Assembly (NCBI GenBank): GCA_024223715.1
Contig: JAAEOA010000161.1
Location: forward strand, 1 to 64,000
Origin: a bacterium
Lineage (GTDB): Bacteria > Krumholzibacteriota > Krumholzibacteriia > LZORAL124-64-63
Length of the DNA stretch: 64,000 bases
Direction: 5' to 3'
The notes beneath the pieces are model-generated. The model searched no databases, was not told where the DNA came from, and was given only the letters and a program-made list of their open reading frames with translations. Below, one piece after another: positions 6,959 through 14,711 of this stretch. The position numbers and the translations under genes were made by a program. Numbering within the stretch: the first letter of the stretch is position 1; every line of letters begins with the position of its first letter.

Positions 6959-9367
6959 GTGATTGATGATGGAGATCTTGAAATTTTTGCGGCCTTTGTT
7001 GAAGAGGGCGATGAAATGATGGATGACGTCGAACCCCAGTTGGTGGAGTTGGAGCAAAGTTCATCCGACAGTGGCATGGTAGATTTGGAAACGATAAACA
7101 GCATTTTCCGCCTGTTTCACTCCATGAAAGGGAGTGCAGGGTTTCTGGAGCTGAATTGCATAGTCAAATTGACTCATAAAGCTGAAAATCTTTTAGATAT
7201 TTTCCGGAAAGAAGAAGCGGCTCTTGGCGGTTCCGATGTCACTCTGCTATTGCAGACTATTGACTTGTTACGAAAAACCATGGCCGATTTAGTGGAATCC
7301 GGTCAAGATAATACTTACAAAGACGAGGTCAACGATCTGGTCGATCTTTTGCAAGGTTCCATTGAAAGCAAAAAGAATCCTGGCAGTGCCCCAGCTGAAC
7401 AGGCTGTGGCCGAAGATGCAGCAGCAGTTGAGGCCCTGGAAGAGCCCTTTGCCCAGGAATCTGAACCAGAGTCTGATAGCTCTGACATTGAATTCCCAAA
7501 AATCAACATTACAGAAGAAATGCACGCCAAGTACATGGAAGAAGCTGAAGAATTACTGGATTCTTCCGAGCAGGATTTGCTGCAGGCTCTCAACGGTGAA
7601 GAGGAAACAGTTGATCTTGCCGAAGCCTTGCGCTGCCTGCACAGCTTCAAGGGGAATTCAGGTTTCATGGGATATTCTCATCTTGAGAAGCTGACCCATA
7701 AAACAGAAACAACTCTGGAAAAAGTGGTTGAAGGCGAAATAAAGGCCGACGAAGAAGCTTTGACAATATTTTTGAATGTTGTTGATGCTTTGCGCAAAGG
7801 TGTCGCGGATTTAGCCGGAGACAACGGCTGTGACGTGGAGGCCCTCGAGGTCCTGCAAAAAGAACTGGATGCGTTTATTGAATCCACAATTGGTAGTGGC
7901 AGCGCTGATTCTGAACCTGCGGAAGAAGCTGCTCCTGTTGTAAAATCCGGATTCATTCCACTGGGTGGCATGAAGAAACCTAAAAAAGTGGTGGCCCCTG
8001 TTGAGGTTGCCAAAGCGGATCCGGAGCCAATTACTACTCCGGTAGCACCAGCACCAGCACCGGCTCCGGCACCAGTTGCCGAAAAACCTGAAGCACCAAA
8101 ACCACCTGCTGCCAAACCCGCCGCAGCTAAAATGGCTAAAGGCAAAGGAACCAAAGCGGCTACCGCTGCTCCGGCCAGAAAAGCCAGTGGCAGCATTCGT
8201 GTTGACCTGTCCAAGCTGGATTCGTTGATGAACCTGGTGGGTGAGCTGGTAATAGCCGAGGCGATGGTCACCCGAAATCCAGATCTCGATGGCCATGAAT
8301 TCGAGAATCTTGAAAAATCTTCTCACCACCTGCGTCGCATTACCAGTGACTTGCAGGATGTGGCCATGAGTGTGCGTATGGTGCCTTTGGCAGGAACCTT
8401 TAAGAAAATGGTCCGTCTGGTTCACGACACAGCTCTGAAGGCTGGTAAAAAAGTGACCCTGAATCTTAAGGGCGAAGACACAGAAGTGGACAAAACTGTC
8501 ATTGAAATGATTTCTGATCCGCTGGTGCACATTGTTCGCAACGCCATCGATCATGGCTTGGAAAATCCTGAAGAAAGAGCGGAAACTGAAAAATCCGACT
8601 CTGGCACAGTGACCATTGAAGCCCGTCACGAAAGTGGCGAAGTCTGGATTATCGTCAGTGACGACGGCAAAGGCATGGACCGCGATATTATTTTGAACAA
8701 GGCCATTGACAAAGGCCTTGTTGACGGAGATGGCAGCGACCTGCGCGACGAGGATGTTTACAAAATGGTTTTCGAACCAGGATTCTCCACCGCAGCTGCC
8801 GTAACCGAAATTTCCGGTCGTGGTGTGGGTATGGATGTTGTGAAAAAGAACATCGAAAAAATTAATGGCCGGGTCGATATTAAAAGCACCATGGGTACAG
8901 GGAGCCAGTTCAAAATGCGCATTCCTTTAACCATGGCCATCATTGAAGGCATGTTGGTGCGAGTGGGAAAATCGACTTACAACATTCCTCTGTTATCGAT
9001 CAGGGAAGCTTTCCGTCCCCTGGATAGTCAGGTAACCACAACTCCCGATGGAGTGGAAGTTGTCAAGTTGCGCGATGACATGATCCCCGTTGTTCGCATG
9101 CACAACATGTATGGCATTGAACCTTCGTTCGATCAGCTCGATGAAGGAATTCTGGTGATTGTGGAAAATGATGGAGTGAGTGCGGCTCTCTTTGTTGACG
9201 AAATTCTAGGTCAGCAGCAAACCGTGGTAAAAGGTCTGTCCGATTACGTCGGCTCACCCCACGGCGTCAGTGGTTGCACCATACTTGGTGATGGCCGAAT
9301 CAGCTTAATCCTCGATGTGGCCAGCATTTTGGCCAATACCGCCACCGCACCTGTGGCCGTTGTTTAG
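6959..9367 (+). CDS. cheA: chemotaxis histidine kinase CheA with two Hpt domains
   Basis: An 802-residue class II histidine kinase. Two Hpt domains occur in tandem: residues 1-130 with phospho-acceptor H54 in HSMKGSAG, and 183-312 with H228 in HSFKGNSG. A Pro/Ala-rich linker (358-408) follows. Then come the dimerisation helices (about 412-475), the HATPase domain (N box HIVRNAIDHG at 524-533, G boxes after it) and a C-terminal CheW-like domain (about 660-795). No separate P2 (CheY-binding) domain is evident; the second Hpt occupies its place. The start is GTG with GGGAG seven bases upstream. It is the first gene of the chemotaxis operon and would phosphorylate CheB and CheY. Confidence 0.95.
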   Translation: MIDDGDLEIFAAFVEEGDEMMDDVEPQLVELEQSSSDSGMVDLETINSIFRLFHSMKGSAGFLELNCIVKLTHKAENLLDIFRKEEAALGGSDVTLLLQTIDLLRKTMADLVESGQDNTYKDEVNDLVDLLQGSIESKKNPGSAPAEQAVAEDAAAVEALEEPFAQESEPESDSSDIEFPKINITEEMHAKYMEEAEELLDSSEQDLLQALNGEEETVDLAEALRCLHSFKGNSGFMGYSHLEKLTHKTETTLEKVVEGEIKADEEALTIFLNVVDALRKGVADLAGDNGCDVEALEVLQKELDAFIESTIGSGSADSEPAEEAAPVVKSGFIPLGGMKKPKKVVAPVEVAKADPEPITTPVAPAPAPAPAPVAEKPEAPKPPAAKPAAAKMAKGKGTKAATAAPARKASGSIRVDLSKLDSLMNLVGELVIAEAMVTRNPDLDGHEFENLEKSSHHLRRITSDLQDVAMSVRMVPLAGTFKKMVRLVHDTALKAGKKVTLNLKGEDTEVDKTVIEMISDPLVHIVRNAIDHGLENPEERAETEKSDSGTVTIEARHESGEVWIIVSDDGKGMDRDIILNKAIDKGLVDGDGSDLRDEDVYKMVFEPGFSTAAAVTEISGRGVGMDVVKKNIEKINGRVDIKSTMGTGSQFKMRIPLTMAIIEGMLVRVGKSTYNIPLLSIREAFRPLDSQVTTTPDGVEVVKLRDDMIPVVRMHNMYGIEPSFDQLDEGILVIVENDGVSAALFVDEILGQQQTVVKGLSDYVGSPHGVSGCTILGDGRISLILDVASILANTATAPVAVV

Positions 9368-9384
9368 AAAACCGGAGGTCAATT

Positions 9385-9894
9385 GTGACTCAGGAACAGG
9401 AATACGCAGCAGATCTGGACGATGAACTGGGAGACGACTTCTACGAAGACGCCCAGAAAGATCGGTTCATGACTTTTGAAATCGCCGATCAGAACTACGG
9501 GGTCGACATCATGCATGTGACTGAAATCGTGGGTCTGCAGGATATCGCCGTTGTGCCAGATGTGCCTCATTTTGTAAAGGGTATGATCAATCTGCGTGGA
9601 AACGTTGTCCCTGTAATAGATGTGCGTTTGCGTTTTGGCATGCAGGAGGGCGAGTATGATGATCGCACTTGTGTCATCGTTGTTACTTTGGAGACATCCA
9701 CCATCGGTATGATTGTGGACCGGGTGAACGAGGTTCGTGTAATACCTGAAGATCATATTTCACCACCACCTCAGGGTGGTGTAGTGTCAATGGAAGGCCA
9801 GTATATAACTGGTCTGGGACGAGAGGGAGAAGAGGTCACAGTGTTGTTGGACCTGGTCTCTTTGTTGAACATTCAGATTGATGAGTTTAAATAG
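9385..9894 (+). CDS. cheW: chemotaxis coupling protein CheW
   Basis: A 169-residue adaptor linking receptors to CheA. An acidic N-terminal extension of about 28 residues precedes the CheW fold (FEIADQNYGVDIMHVTEI, then GMINLRGNVVPVIDVRLRF). The start is GTG with GGAGGT five bases upstream. It lies 17 bp after cheA. Confidence 0.95.
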   Translation: MTQEQEYAADLDDELGDDFYEDAQKDRFMTFEIADQNYGVDIMHVTEIVGLQDIAVVPDVPHFVKGMINLRGNVVPVIDVRLRFGMQEGEYDDRTCVIVVTLETSTIGMIVDRVNEVRVIPEDHISPPPQGGVVSMEGQYITGLGREGEEVTVLLDLVSLLNIQIDEFK

Positions 9895-9915
9895 AGCCAA
9901 CAGGAGGATTCTGTC

Positions 9916-11001
9916 TTGGCAAAAGTAATAAAAGTTTTAGTTATTGATGATTCAGCTCTGGTCCGGGAAATTCTTTCCGTGGGGTTGAATTCCGATCCTG
10001 GTATTGAAGTGGTGGGGGCCGCAGTGGACCCATTTGATGCCAGAGAAAAAATAATAAAATTAAAGCCGGACGTGCTAACTCTTGATGTTGAGATGCCCAA
10101 GATGGATGGAGTGGAATTTCTAAGGCAATTAATGCCCCAGTTCCCCCTTCCTGTGGTGATGGTCAGTTCCCTTACTGAACGGGGGCAGAAAATTACTTTG
10201 GATGCCCTTGCAGCCGGTGCGGTTGATTTTGTTGCCAAACCCAAAGGCAATCTTGCTCAGGGGTTGCAGGGCATGATGATTCAGTTGATAACAAAAGTTA
10301 AGGCTGCCTCGTTGGCAAATGTTTCGCATTGGAAAAACCGGAAACCGGTCAGTGTAGCGCATCCACCTGTTGCACGGCCTTTTACCCCGCCAAGGGTGCA
10401 ATCTATTACTTCAGGATCCACGAAGGTCATTGTTATTGGCGCATCAACCGGGGGAACTGAAGCTATTAAAGATGTTCTAATGGGTTTTCCCGAAAATACT
10501 CATGGGGTGGTTGTCACCCAGCATATGCCCGCTGGTTTTACCAAACTATTTGCAGATAGACTTGATTCTCAGGTTCCGATGGAAGTAAAGGAAGCTGAAG
10601 ACGGCGACATGATTTTGCCAGGTCGGGTGTTGGTAGCCCGCGGGGAACATCAGATGACGGTCGTTCGTTCTGGCGCCAGTTTTAAAGTAAAAATTTCTAA
10701 AGGTGAAAAAGTGAACGGACACTGCCCTTCAGTTGAAGTGTTAATGAAGTCTGCTGCTCCTGTGTTGGGGAAAAACGCCGTGGGCATTATTCTGACGGGG
10801 ATGGGTGGTGACGGGGCCCGGGGATTGAAGGCCATGCGAAAAGCCGGTGCCCGGACAATGGCTCAGGACGAGGCGTCCTGTGTGGTTTTTGGAATGCCAA
10901 AAGTGGCGTTTGAAACCGGTGGAGCTGAGAAATTAATTCCTTTGTCGAAAATTGCCGATGTCACTTTAAACTTACTCAACAGGAATGAGGCCTTGGTTTG
11001 A
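9916..11001 (+). CDS. cheB: chemotaxis methylesterase/glutaminase CheB
   Basis: A 361-residue two-domain protein. The N-terminal receiver has phospho-acceptor D57 in LTLDVEMP. After a linker comes the CheB methylesterase domain with the catalytic triad S177 (GASTGG), H203 (QHMPAG) and D299 (GMGGDG). It removes methyl groups from receptor glutamates and is activated by CheA phosphorylation. The start is TTG with AGGAGG eight bases upstream. The stop overlaps the cheD start by 4 bp. Confidence 0.96.
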   Translation: MAKVIKVLVIDDSALVREILSVGLNSDPGIEVVGAAVDPFDAREKIIKLKPDVLTLDVEMPKMDGVEFLRQLMPQFPLPVVMVSSLTERGQKITLDALAAGAVDFVAKPKGNLAQGLQGMMIQLITKVKAASLANVSHWKNRKPVSVAHPPVARPFTPPRVQSITSGSTKVIVIGASTGGTEAIKDVLMGFPENTHGVVVTQHMPAGFTKLFADRLDSQVPMEVKEAEDGDMILPGRVLVARGEHQMTVVRSGASFKVKISKGEKVNGHCPSVEVLMKSAAPVLGKNAVGIILTGMGGDGARGLKAMRKAGARTMAQDEASCVVFGMPKVAFETGGAEKLIPLSKIADVTLNLLNRNEALV

Positions 11002-11486
11002 GTGTAGTTACACTGGGAATAGGGGAATATGGGGTTGTGAATCAACCCGATGATGTCATAAAGACTCATGCTTTGGGCTCTTGTGTGGCTATCATCATGT
11101 TGGATCCAGCCACTCGTACTGTTGGTATGGTCCATGTGGCTCTGCCGGAATCAATAGTTCATGAAGAGCGAGCCAAAAAACTACCCGGATATTTTGCCGA
11201 TACCGCCATTCCGGTTTTGCTGGAAAAAATGAAATCTGTTGGGGCGGCTCAAAACTTACGCAAAATTATCGTCAAACTGACGGGTGGGGCCAATGTGATG
11301 GACAAAAACAATACTTTCAATATTGGCAAACGAAATGTTTTGGCCATTAAGAAAGGCTTGTGGGGCGTGCGAATGGGAGCCGTGGCAGAAGATGTTGGAG
11401 GGAACATCAGCCGGACTGTTACGGTAAAAATGACCGATGGCAAAGTTGTCATTACAACACCGGGGCGCGAGCCCGCAAATATTTAA
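10998..11486 (+). CDS. cheD: chemoreceptor glutamine deamidase CheD
   Basis: A 162-residue deamidase of receptor glutamines that also docks to CheC/CheX-type phosphatases in other bacteria. Catalytic C29 lies in LGSC, with H46 and T23 at the same relative spacing as the Thr21/Cys27/His44 triad of Thermotoga CheD. Translation starts at a TTG that overlaps the cheB stop (TTGA); GGAATGAGG sits seven bases upstream. No cheC lies beside it, but a cheX-like gene closes the same operon. Confidence 0.93.
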   Translation: MSVVTLGIGEYGVVNQPDDVIKTHALGSCVAIIMLDPATRTVGMVHVALPESIVHEERAKKLPGYFADTAIPVLLEKMKSVGAAQNLRKIIVKLTGGANVMDKNNTFNIGKRNVLAIKKGLWGVRMGAVAEDVGGNISRTVTVKMTDGKVVITTPGREPANI

Positions 11487-11500
11487 GGGGGGGGAGCAAA

Positions 11501-12385
11501 ATGTCAGAAATTACAGTCAAATCAGAAGAGATTTTAAAATCAGTGAAGAGTATTCCCGCCCTATCACCGGGGGCCAGTCAGTTACTCGATGTTCTCGGCG
11601 GTGGAAAATATGAAGTTTCCGATATTGTAAAAGTCATTGAAAACGATTCAGCTCTTACGGTGAACGTATTAAAAGTTGTCAACTCAGCAGCTATTGGTTT
11701 GCGCCAGGAAATGGCATCGGTTCACCAGGCGGTATCTTTCCTGGGCGATACCAAGGTTATTGGAATAGCCATGGCATCAGCTGGTAGAGAGACCTTTAAT
11801 GCTGAGCTTTTAGGATACCAGGGCGATCGGGGAATGTTGGGGCGTCATTGCCTTTGGGTTGCCCTGGCGGCCAGAGAGTTGGCCCGGCATACCAATGGTG
11901 TCGTAGACAAAGGTTTGGCATTTACTGCAGGCCTGTTGCACGACATTGGCAAAGCAGTCGTCTCTGACTACATGGTGGAGTTGGTCCCGGATATTATCAA
12001 GAAGTCTGCTTCCGATTCCGGAACCAATCATTTGAAGGCCGAGCAATTGGTTATTGGAACAGATCACTGTGAAGTTGGTGGGAAACTGGCGACACACTGG
12101 AAAATGCCCCAAAGCCTTTGCCTGGGAATTGAACATCATCATAAACCAGCCAACGCACCAGATGAATTTAAGGTCATGACTTACGTATTGCACTTGGCCG
12201 ATACCCTGGCTCAAATGCAGGGAATGGGTACTGGAGTCGATGATTTGCAATACGAATTTGATGGTTCCTACACTGATTTCATAAAACTTGAATCCTGTGA
12301 CCTCGAGGGATTGGCCCTGGATGTCCAAATCGAATTTAACGCGACGGCCGAAGCCCTATTCGGAACCGACCTGGAGACGGAATAA
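11501..12385 (+). CDS. HDOD domain signalling protein
   Basis: A 294-residue protein made almost entirely of an HDOD domain (about 15-215; IPALSPGASQLLDVL, then VIENDSALTVNVLKVVNSA). Unlike many HDOD proteins it keeps an HD-type motif, LLHDIGK (H147, D148), and a later HHH run, so residual metal binding is possible. HDOD proteins are frequent in chemotaxis and c-di-GMP loci, but their biochemical role is mostly unknown. The start is the ATG after GGGGAG; an extended upstream frame overlapping cheD is rejected. The 3' end overlaps cheY by one base (TAATG). Confidence 0.88.
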   Translation: MSEITVKSEEILKSVKSIPALSPGASQLLDVLGGGKYEVSDIVKVIENDSALTVNVLKVVNSAAIGLRQEMASVHQAVSFLGDTKVIGIAMASAGRETFNAELLGYQGDRGMLGRHCLWVALAARELARHTNGVVDKGLAFTAGLLHDIGKAVVSDYMVELVPDIIKKSASDSGTNHLKAEQLVIGTDHCEVGGKLATHWKMPQSLCLGIEHHHKPANAPDEFKVMTYVLHLADTLAQMQGMGTGVDDLQYEFDGSYTDFIKLESCDLEGLALDVQIEFNATAEALFGTDLETE

Positions 12386-12768
12386 TGAAAATTCTGATAG
12401 CCGATGATTCTGGAACCGCCCGGATGTTCATCAAACAGTGTCTTGAAATTTCAATCACTGAAGACGTGGAATTTTTTGAAGCAGAAAATGGCCAGGAAGC
12501 CCTGAAATTGATGAAAACCGAGGCTGTTGACCTGCTGGTGACAGACTTGAACATGCCCGTTCTCGACGGCCGGGAATTGATCCGCAGAATAAGCGCAAGT
12601 CCCAAGATGAATGGCACACCGATGATGGTCATAACCAGTAGCGGTAATGAGGCTCGCAAGCAGGAACTTCTGGACTTGGGAGCTAAAGTGGTGCTGCGCA
12701 AACCGGTCAACCCCATGAAAATTTCAAAAGGCCTGGAAGCTGTACTGACCACTTCAGAAGGATGGTAA
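12385..12768 (+). CDS. cheY: CheY-like single-domain response regulator
   Basis: A 127-residue receiver domain. It has the acidic pair D7-D8, phospho-acceptor D54 in VTDLNMP, switch S85 and conserved K106. Its place in the CheA operon makes it the probable output regulator that binds the flagellar or pilus motor. Start and stop are coupled to its neighbours within 5 bp. Confidence 0.9.
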   Translation: MKILIADDSGTARMFIKQCLEISITEDVEFFEAENGQEALKLMKTEAVDLLVTDLNMPVLDGRELIRRISASPKMNGTPMMVITSSGNEARKQELLDLGAKVVLRKPVNPMKISKGLEAVLTTSEGW

Positions 12769-12772
12769 GACG

Positions 12773-13240
12773 ATGGAACTGGCAACATTCAATGTAACTG
12801 CGGCGATGAGCGAAGCTGTTTCTGAAGTATTTGAATCCATGGCTTTCCTGGTTGCACAACCAGGTGAAGCAGAGCATGCTCCCGAAAAAGGAGTGGCTGC
12901 GTTCTATACCCGGCTTCCCATTTATAAACCGACCCCGGCCATGATTGGCCTGGTGGTCACTCAGGAAATGGCCCTTGAATGGGCAGGTGCCATGATGATG
13001 CGGGATTTCAACATGGAAGACGATGAATTCGAAGTGATGGATGTTCTTAGTGAACTGGCTAATACCCTTGGTGGCAGTCTGTTGACTAACCTCATGCCTG
13101 ATGGCTGTTCTTTTGAGCTGGGTCTTCCCGAGTGTCGTCACATTGGTGATATTGTGGCTGACAAAGAATGGGAAAATTCACAGGAATTCCTTTTCCAAAT
13201 TGGTAACAAAGGATTTTATCTGACCTGGGAAGCGTCCTGA
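12773..13240 (+). CDS. CheX-like chemotaxis phosphatase domain protein
   Basis: A 155-residue protein with the CheC/CheX fold. A single E-x-x-N catalytic motif is present (E94, N97 in SELANTLGG), as in CheX. It probably dephosphorylates the CheY encoded 4 bp upstream. It is the last gene of the operon, 30 bp before a strong terminator. A non-catalytic member of the family is the alternative. Confidence 0.8.
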   Translation: MELATFNVTAAMSEAVSEVFESMAFLVAQPGEAEHAPEKGVAAFYTRLPIYKPTPAMIGLVVTQEMALEWAGAMMMRDFNMEDDEFEVMDVLSELANTLGGSLLTNLMPDGCSFELGLPECRHIGDIVADKEWENSQEFLFQIGNKGFYLTWEAS

Positions 13241-13270
13241 TTATTTATTAGGTTGGCCCAGATAGATAAA

Positions 13271-13312
13271 CAACCCCGACAGTCTGAACCATGACTGCCG
13301 GGGTTGTTTTTA
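13271..13312. terminator. bidirectional terminator between the che operon and gatD
   Basis: CAACCCCG-a-CAGTC and GACTG-c-CGGGGTTG form a stem of about 13 pairs around a short loop, followed by T5. The convergent gatD ends 8 bp beyond, and A residues on the other side could serve the opposite direction. Confidence 0.85.
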
Positions 13313-13319
13313 TAAACTA

Positions 13320-14711
13320 CTATTTCCAATGTGACGAAATAAATTCATCCACTTCAGGAATTCCACCCTGGAACAAAAGATAACCGTTGTGCGGTTCTCT
13401 TTCGGTGGTCTCACCGTTGATGGGTGTCAGCATGATGCGTTTGACTTCATCATAGTCATGGCTCTGGCCCAGGGCCCAGCCTAACTTAACATACGCCACT
13501 TCAGGTAGCATGTTCGAGGCAGGTACCACACCCAGACTCATAATTTCCCGGCCGGTTTCGTATACATACATTTGCACATAACCCCACATGGTTTGCACGG
13601 TCATGTAAATATGAACTCCTGCTTTGCGCGCCCGGTCCAGGGCTGGGTAAAGCGGCTTGTTGACGTGTCCCAAACCGGTACCGGCAATGACAATTCCCTT
13701 GTATCCGTTTTCCACCAGACTATCGATGATGTCCGGCTTCATGCTGGGATAATAATAAACCAGAGAAACCCGATCATCGAAAACAGCATTAAGTTTAATT
13801 TCATTGTCGGGCCGGCGTTTGTTGTAGTCAGAACGGAAGGGCGTCACGCCTTCATCGTCAATTTTTCCAAGAGGAATGTCGCTCAGTGTGCGGAAGGTGC
13901 TGCGGTAACTGGAGTGCATTTTCCGGACCCGGGTGCCTCGGTGCAACAGACCGTACTTGTCACTGGTTGGACCAAACATGCAGACCATGACTTCAGCAAT
14001 GTCGCTGGTGGCGGCGGTGCGCGTGCTGTTGATCAGGTTGATGGCCGCATCGCTGCTGGGACGGTCGCTGCTGCGCTGGCTGCCAACCATGACAATGGGA
14101 ACGGGTGAATCCTGAAGCATGAAGCTGAGGGCCGCTGCGGTGTGGTGCATGGTATCGGTTCCGTGACCCACCACAATTCCCGCCACGCCTTTTTCAATTT
14201 CTTCGGCAATGGCCCGGGCGCAACCCATCCATTGATCGGGTCCCATGTTCTCGCTGAAAACTCCATAGAGTTTTTCGGTTTCCATGTTGCAGATATCGGC
14301 CAGTTCGGGCACCGAGCCATACAACTCGCCAGGACTGAAGGCGGGAATAACCGCCCCGGTGCGGTAGTCCAGACGGCTGGCAATGGTGCCGCCGGTTCCG
14401 AACAGTTTGACCCTGGGCTTTTTGGGGTCGTGAGGAAACTCTTTTTCCGGGATCTGATAGTTGGCCACCTTGCGGCCTTCAACGGAAATTCGTTCCACCG
14501 TGTCATGACGGATGCCAATGTTGTACCCGGTAACCAACTTCAGGACAATATGATCGGCATCGGCAGTTTCACTGCGGGGCAGAATGAGTCCACTGAATTC
14601 ACCTCTGGTCGTGTACAGGGTCACTTCACTCCAGACAGGAGCTTCCTGTGCCTGCAATAAGTCCAGAGTGGGGCTGCGGTAACCTTTATAATCTTCCTGA
14701 TTGAAACTCAT
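13320..14711 (-). CDS. gatD: archaeal-type Glu-tRNA(Gln) amidotransferase subunit D
   Basis: A 463-residue L-asparaginase-like subunit that releases ammonia from Asn or Gln for conversion of Glu-tRNA(Gln) to Gln-tRNA(Gln). A small N-terminal beta domain (20-85) is followed by the asparaginase fold. Active-site elements are T109 in GTGGTIAS, T185-D186 in GHGTDT, and the GatD-type GSQRSSDRPSSDAA loop near 210-223, which separates it from ordinary asparaginases. The start overlaps the gatE stop as ATGA, so the subunits are coupled. The GatDE type is classically confined to Archaea; bacteria normally use GatCAB. See the finding. Confidence 0.92.
   Translation of the reverse strand: MSFNQEDYKGYRSPTLDLLQAQEAPVWSEVTLYTTRGEFSGLILPRSETADADHIVLKLVTGYNIGIRHDTVERISVEGRKVANYQIPEKEFPHDPKKPRVKLFGTGGTIASRLDYRTGAVIPAFSPGELYGSVPELADICNMETEKLYGVFSENMGPDQWMGCARAIAEEIEKGVAGIVVGHGTDTMHHTAAALSFMLQDSPVPIVMVGSQRSSDRPSSDAAINLINSTRTAATSDIAEVMVCMFGPTSDKYGLLHRGTRVRKMHSSYRSTFRTLSDIPLGKIDDEGVTPFRSDYNKRRPDNEIKLNAVFDDRVSLVYYYPSMKPDIIDSLVENGYKGIVIAGTGLGHVNKPLYPALDRARKAGVHIYMTVQTMWGYVQMYVYETGREIMSLGVVPASNMLPEVAYVKLGWALGQSHDYDEVKRIMLTPINGETTEREPHNGYLLFQGGIPEVDEFISSHWK

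Noticed and set aside
8045-8075. Tandem-repeat appearance in cheA
   Set aside because: It encodes the Ala-Pro linker between the Hpt and kinase domains; it is a protein low-complexity region, not a mobile or regulatory repeat.
7811-8629. Open frame of 272 codons on the minus strand within cheA
   Set aside because: It lies opposite conserved CheA domains, and its Phe/Ser/Cys-rich translation comes from the repeated Ala-Pro codons of the linker.
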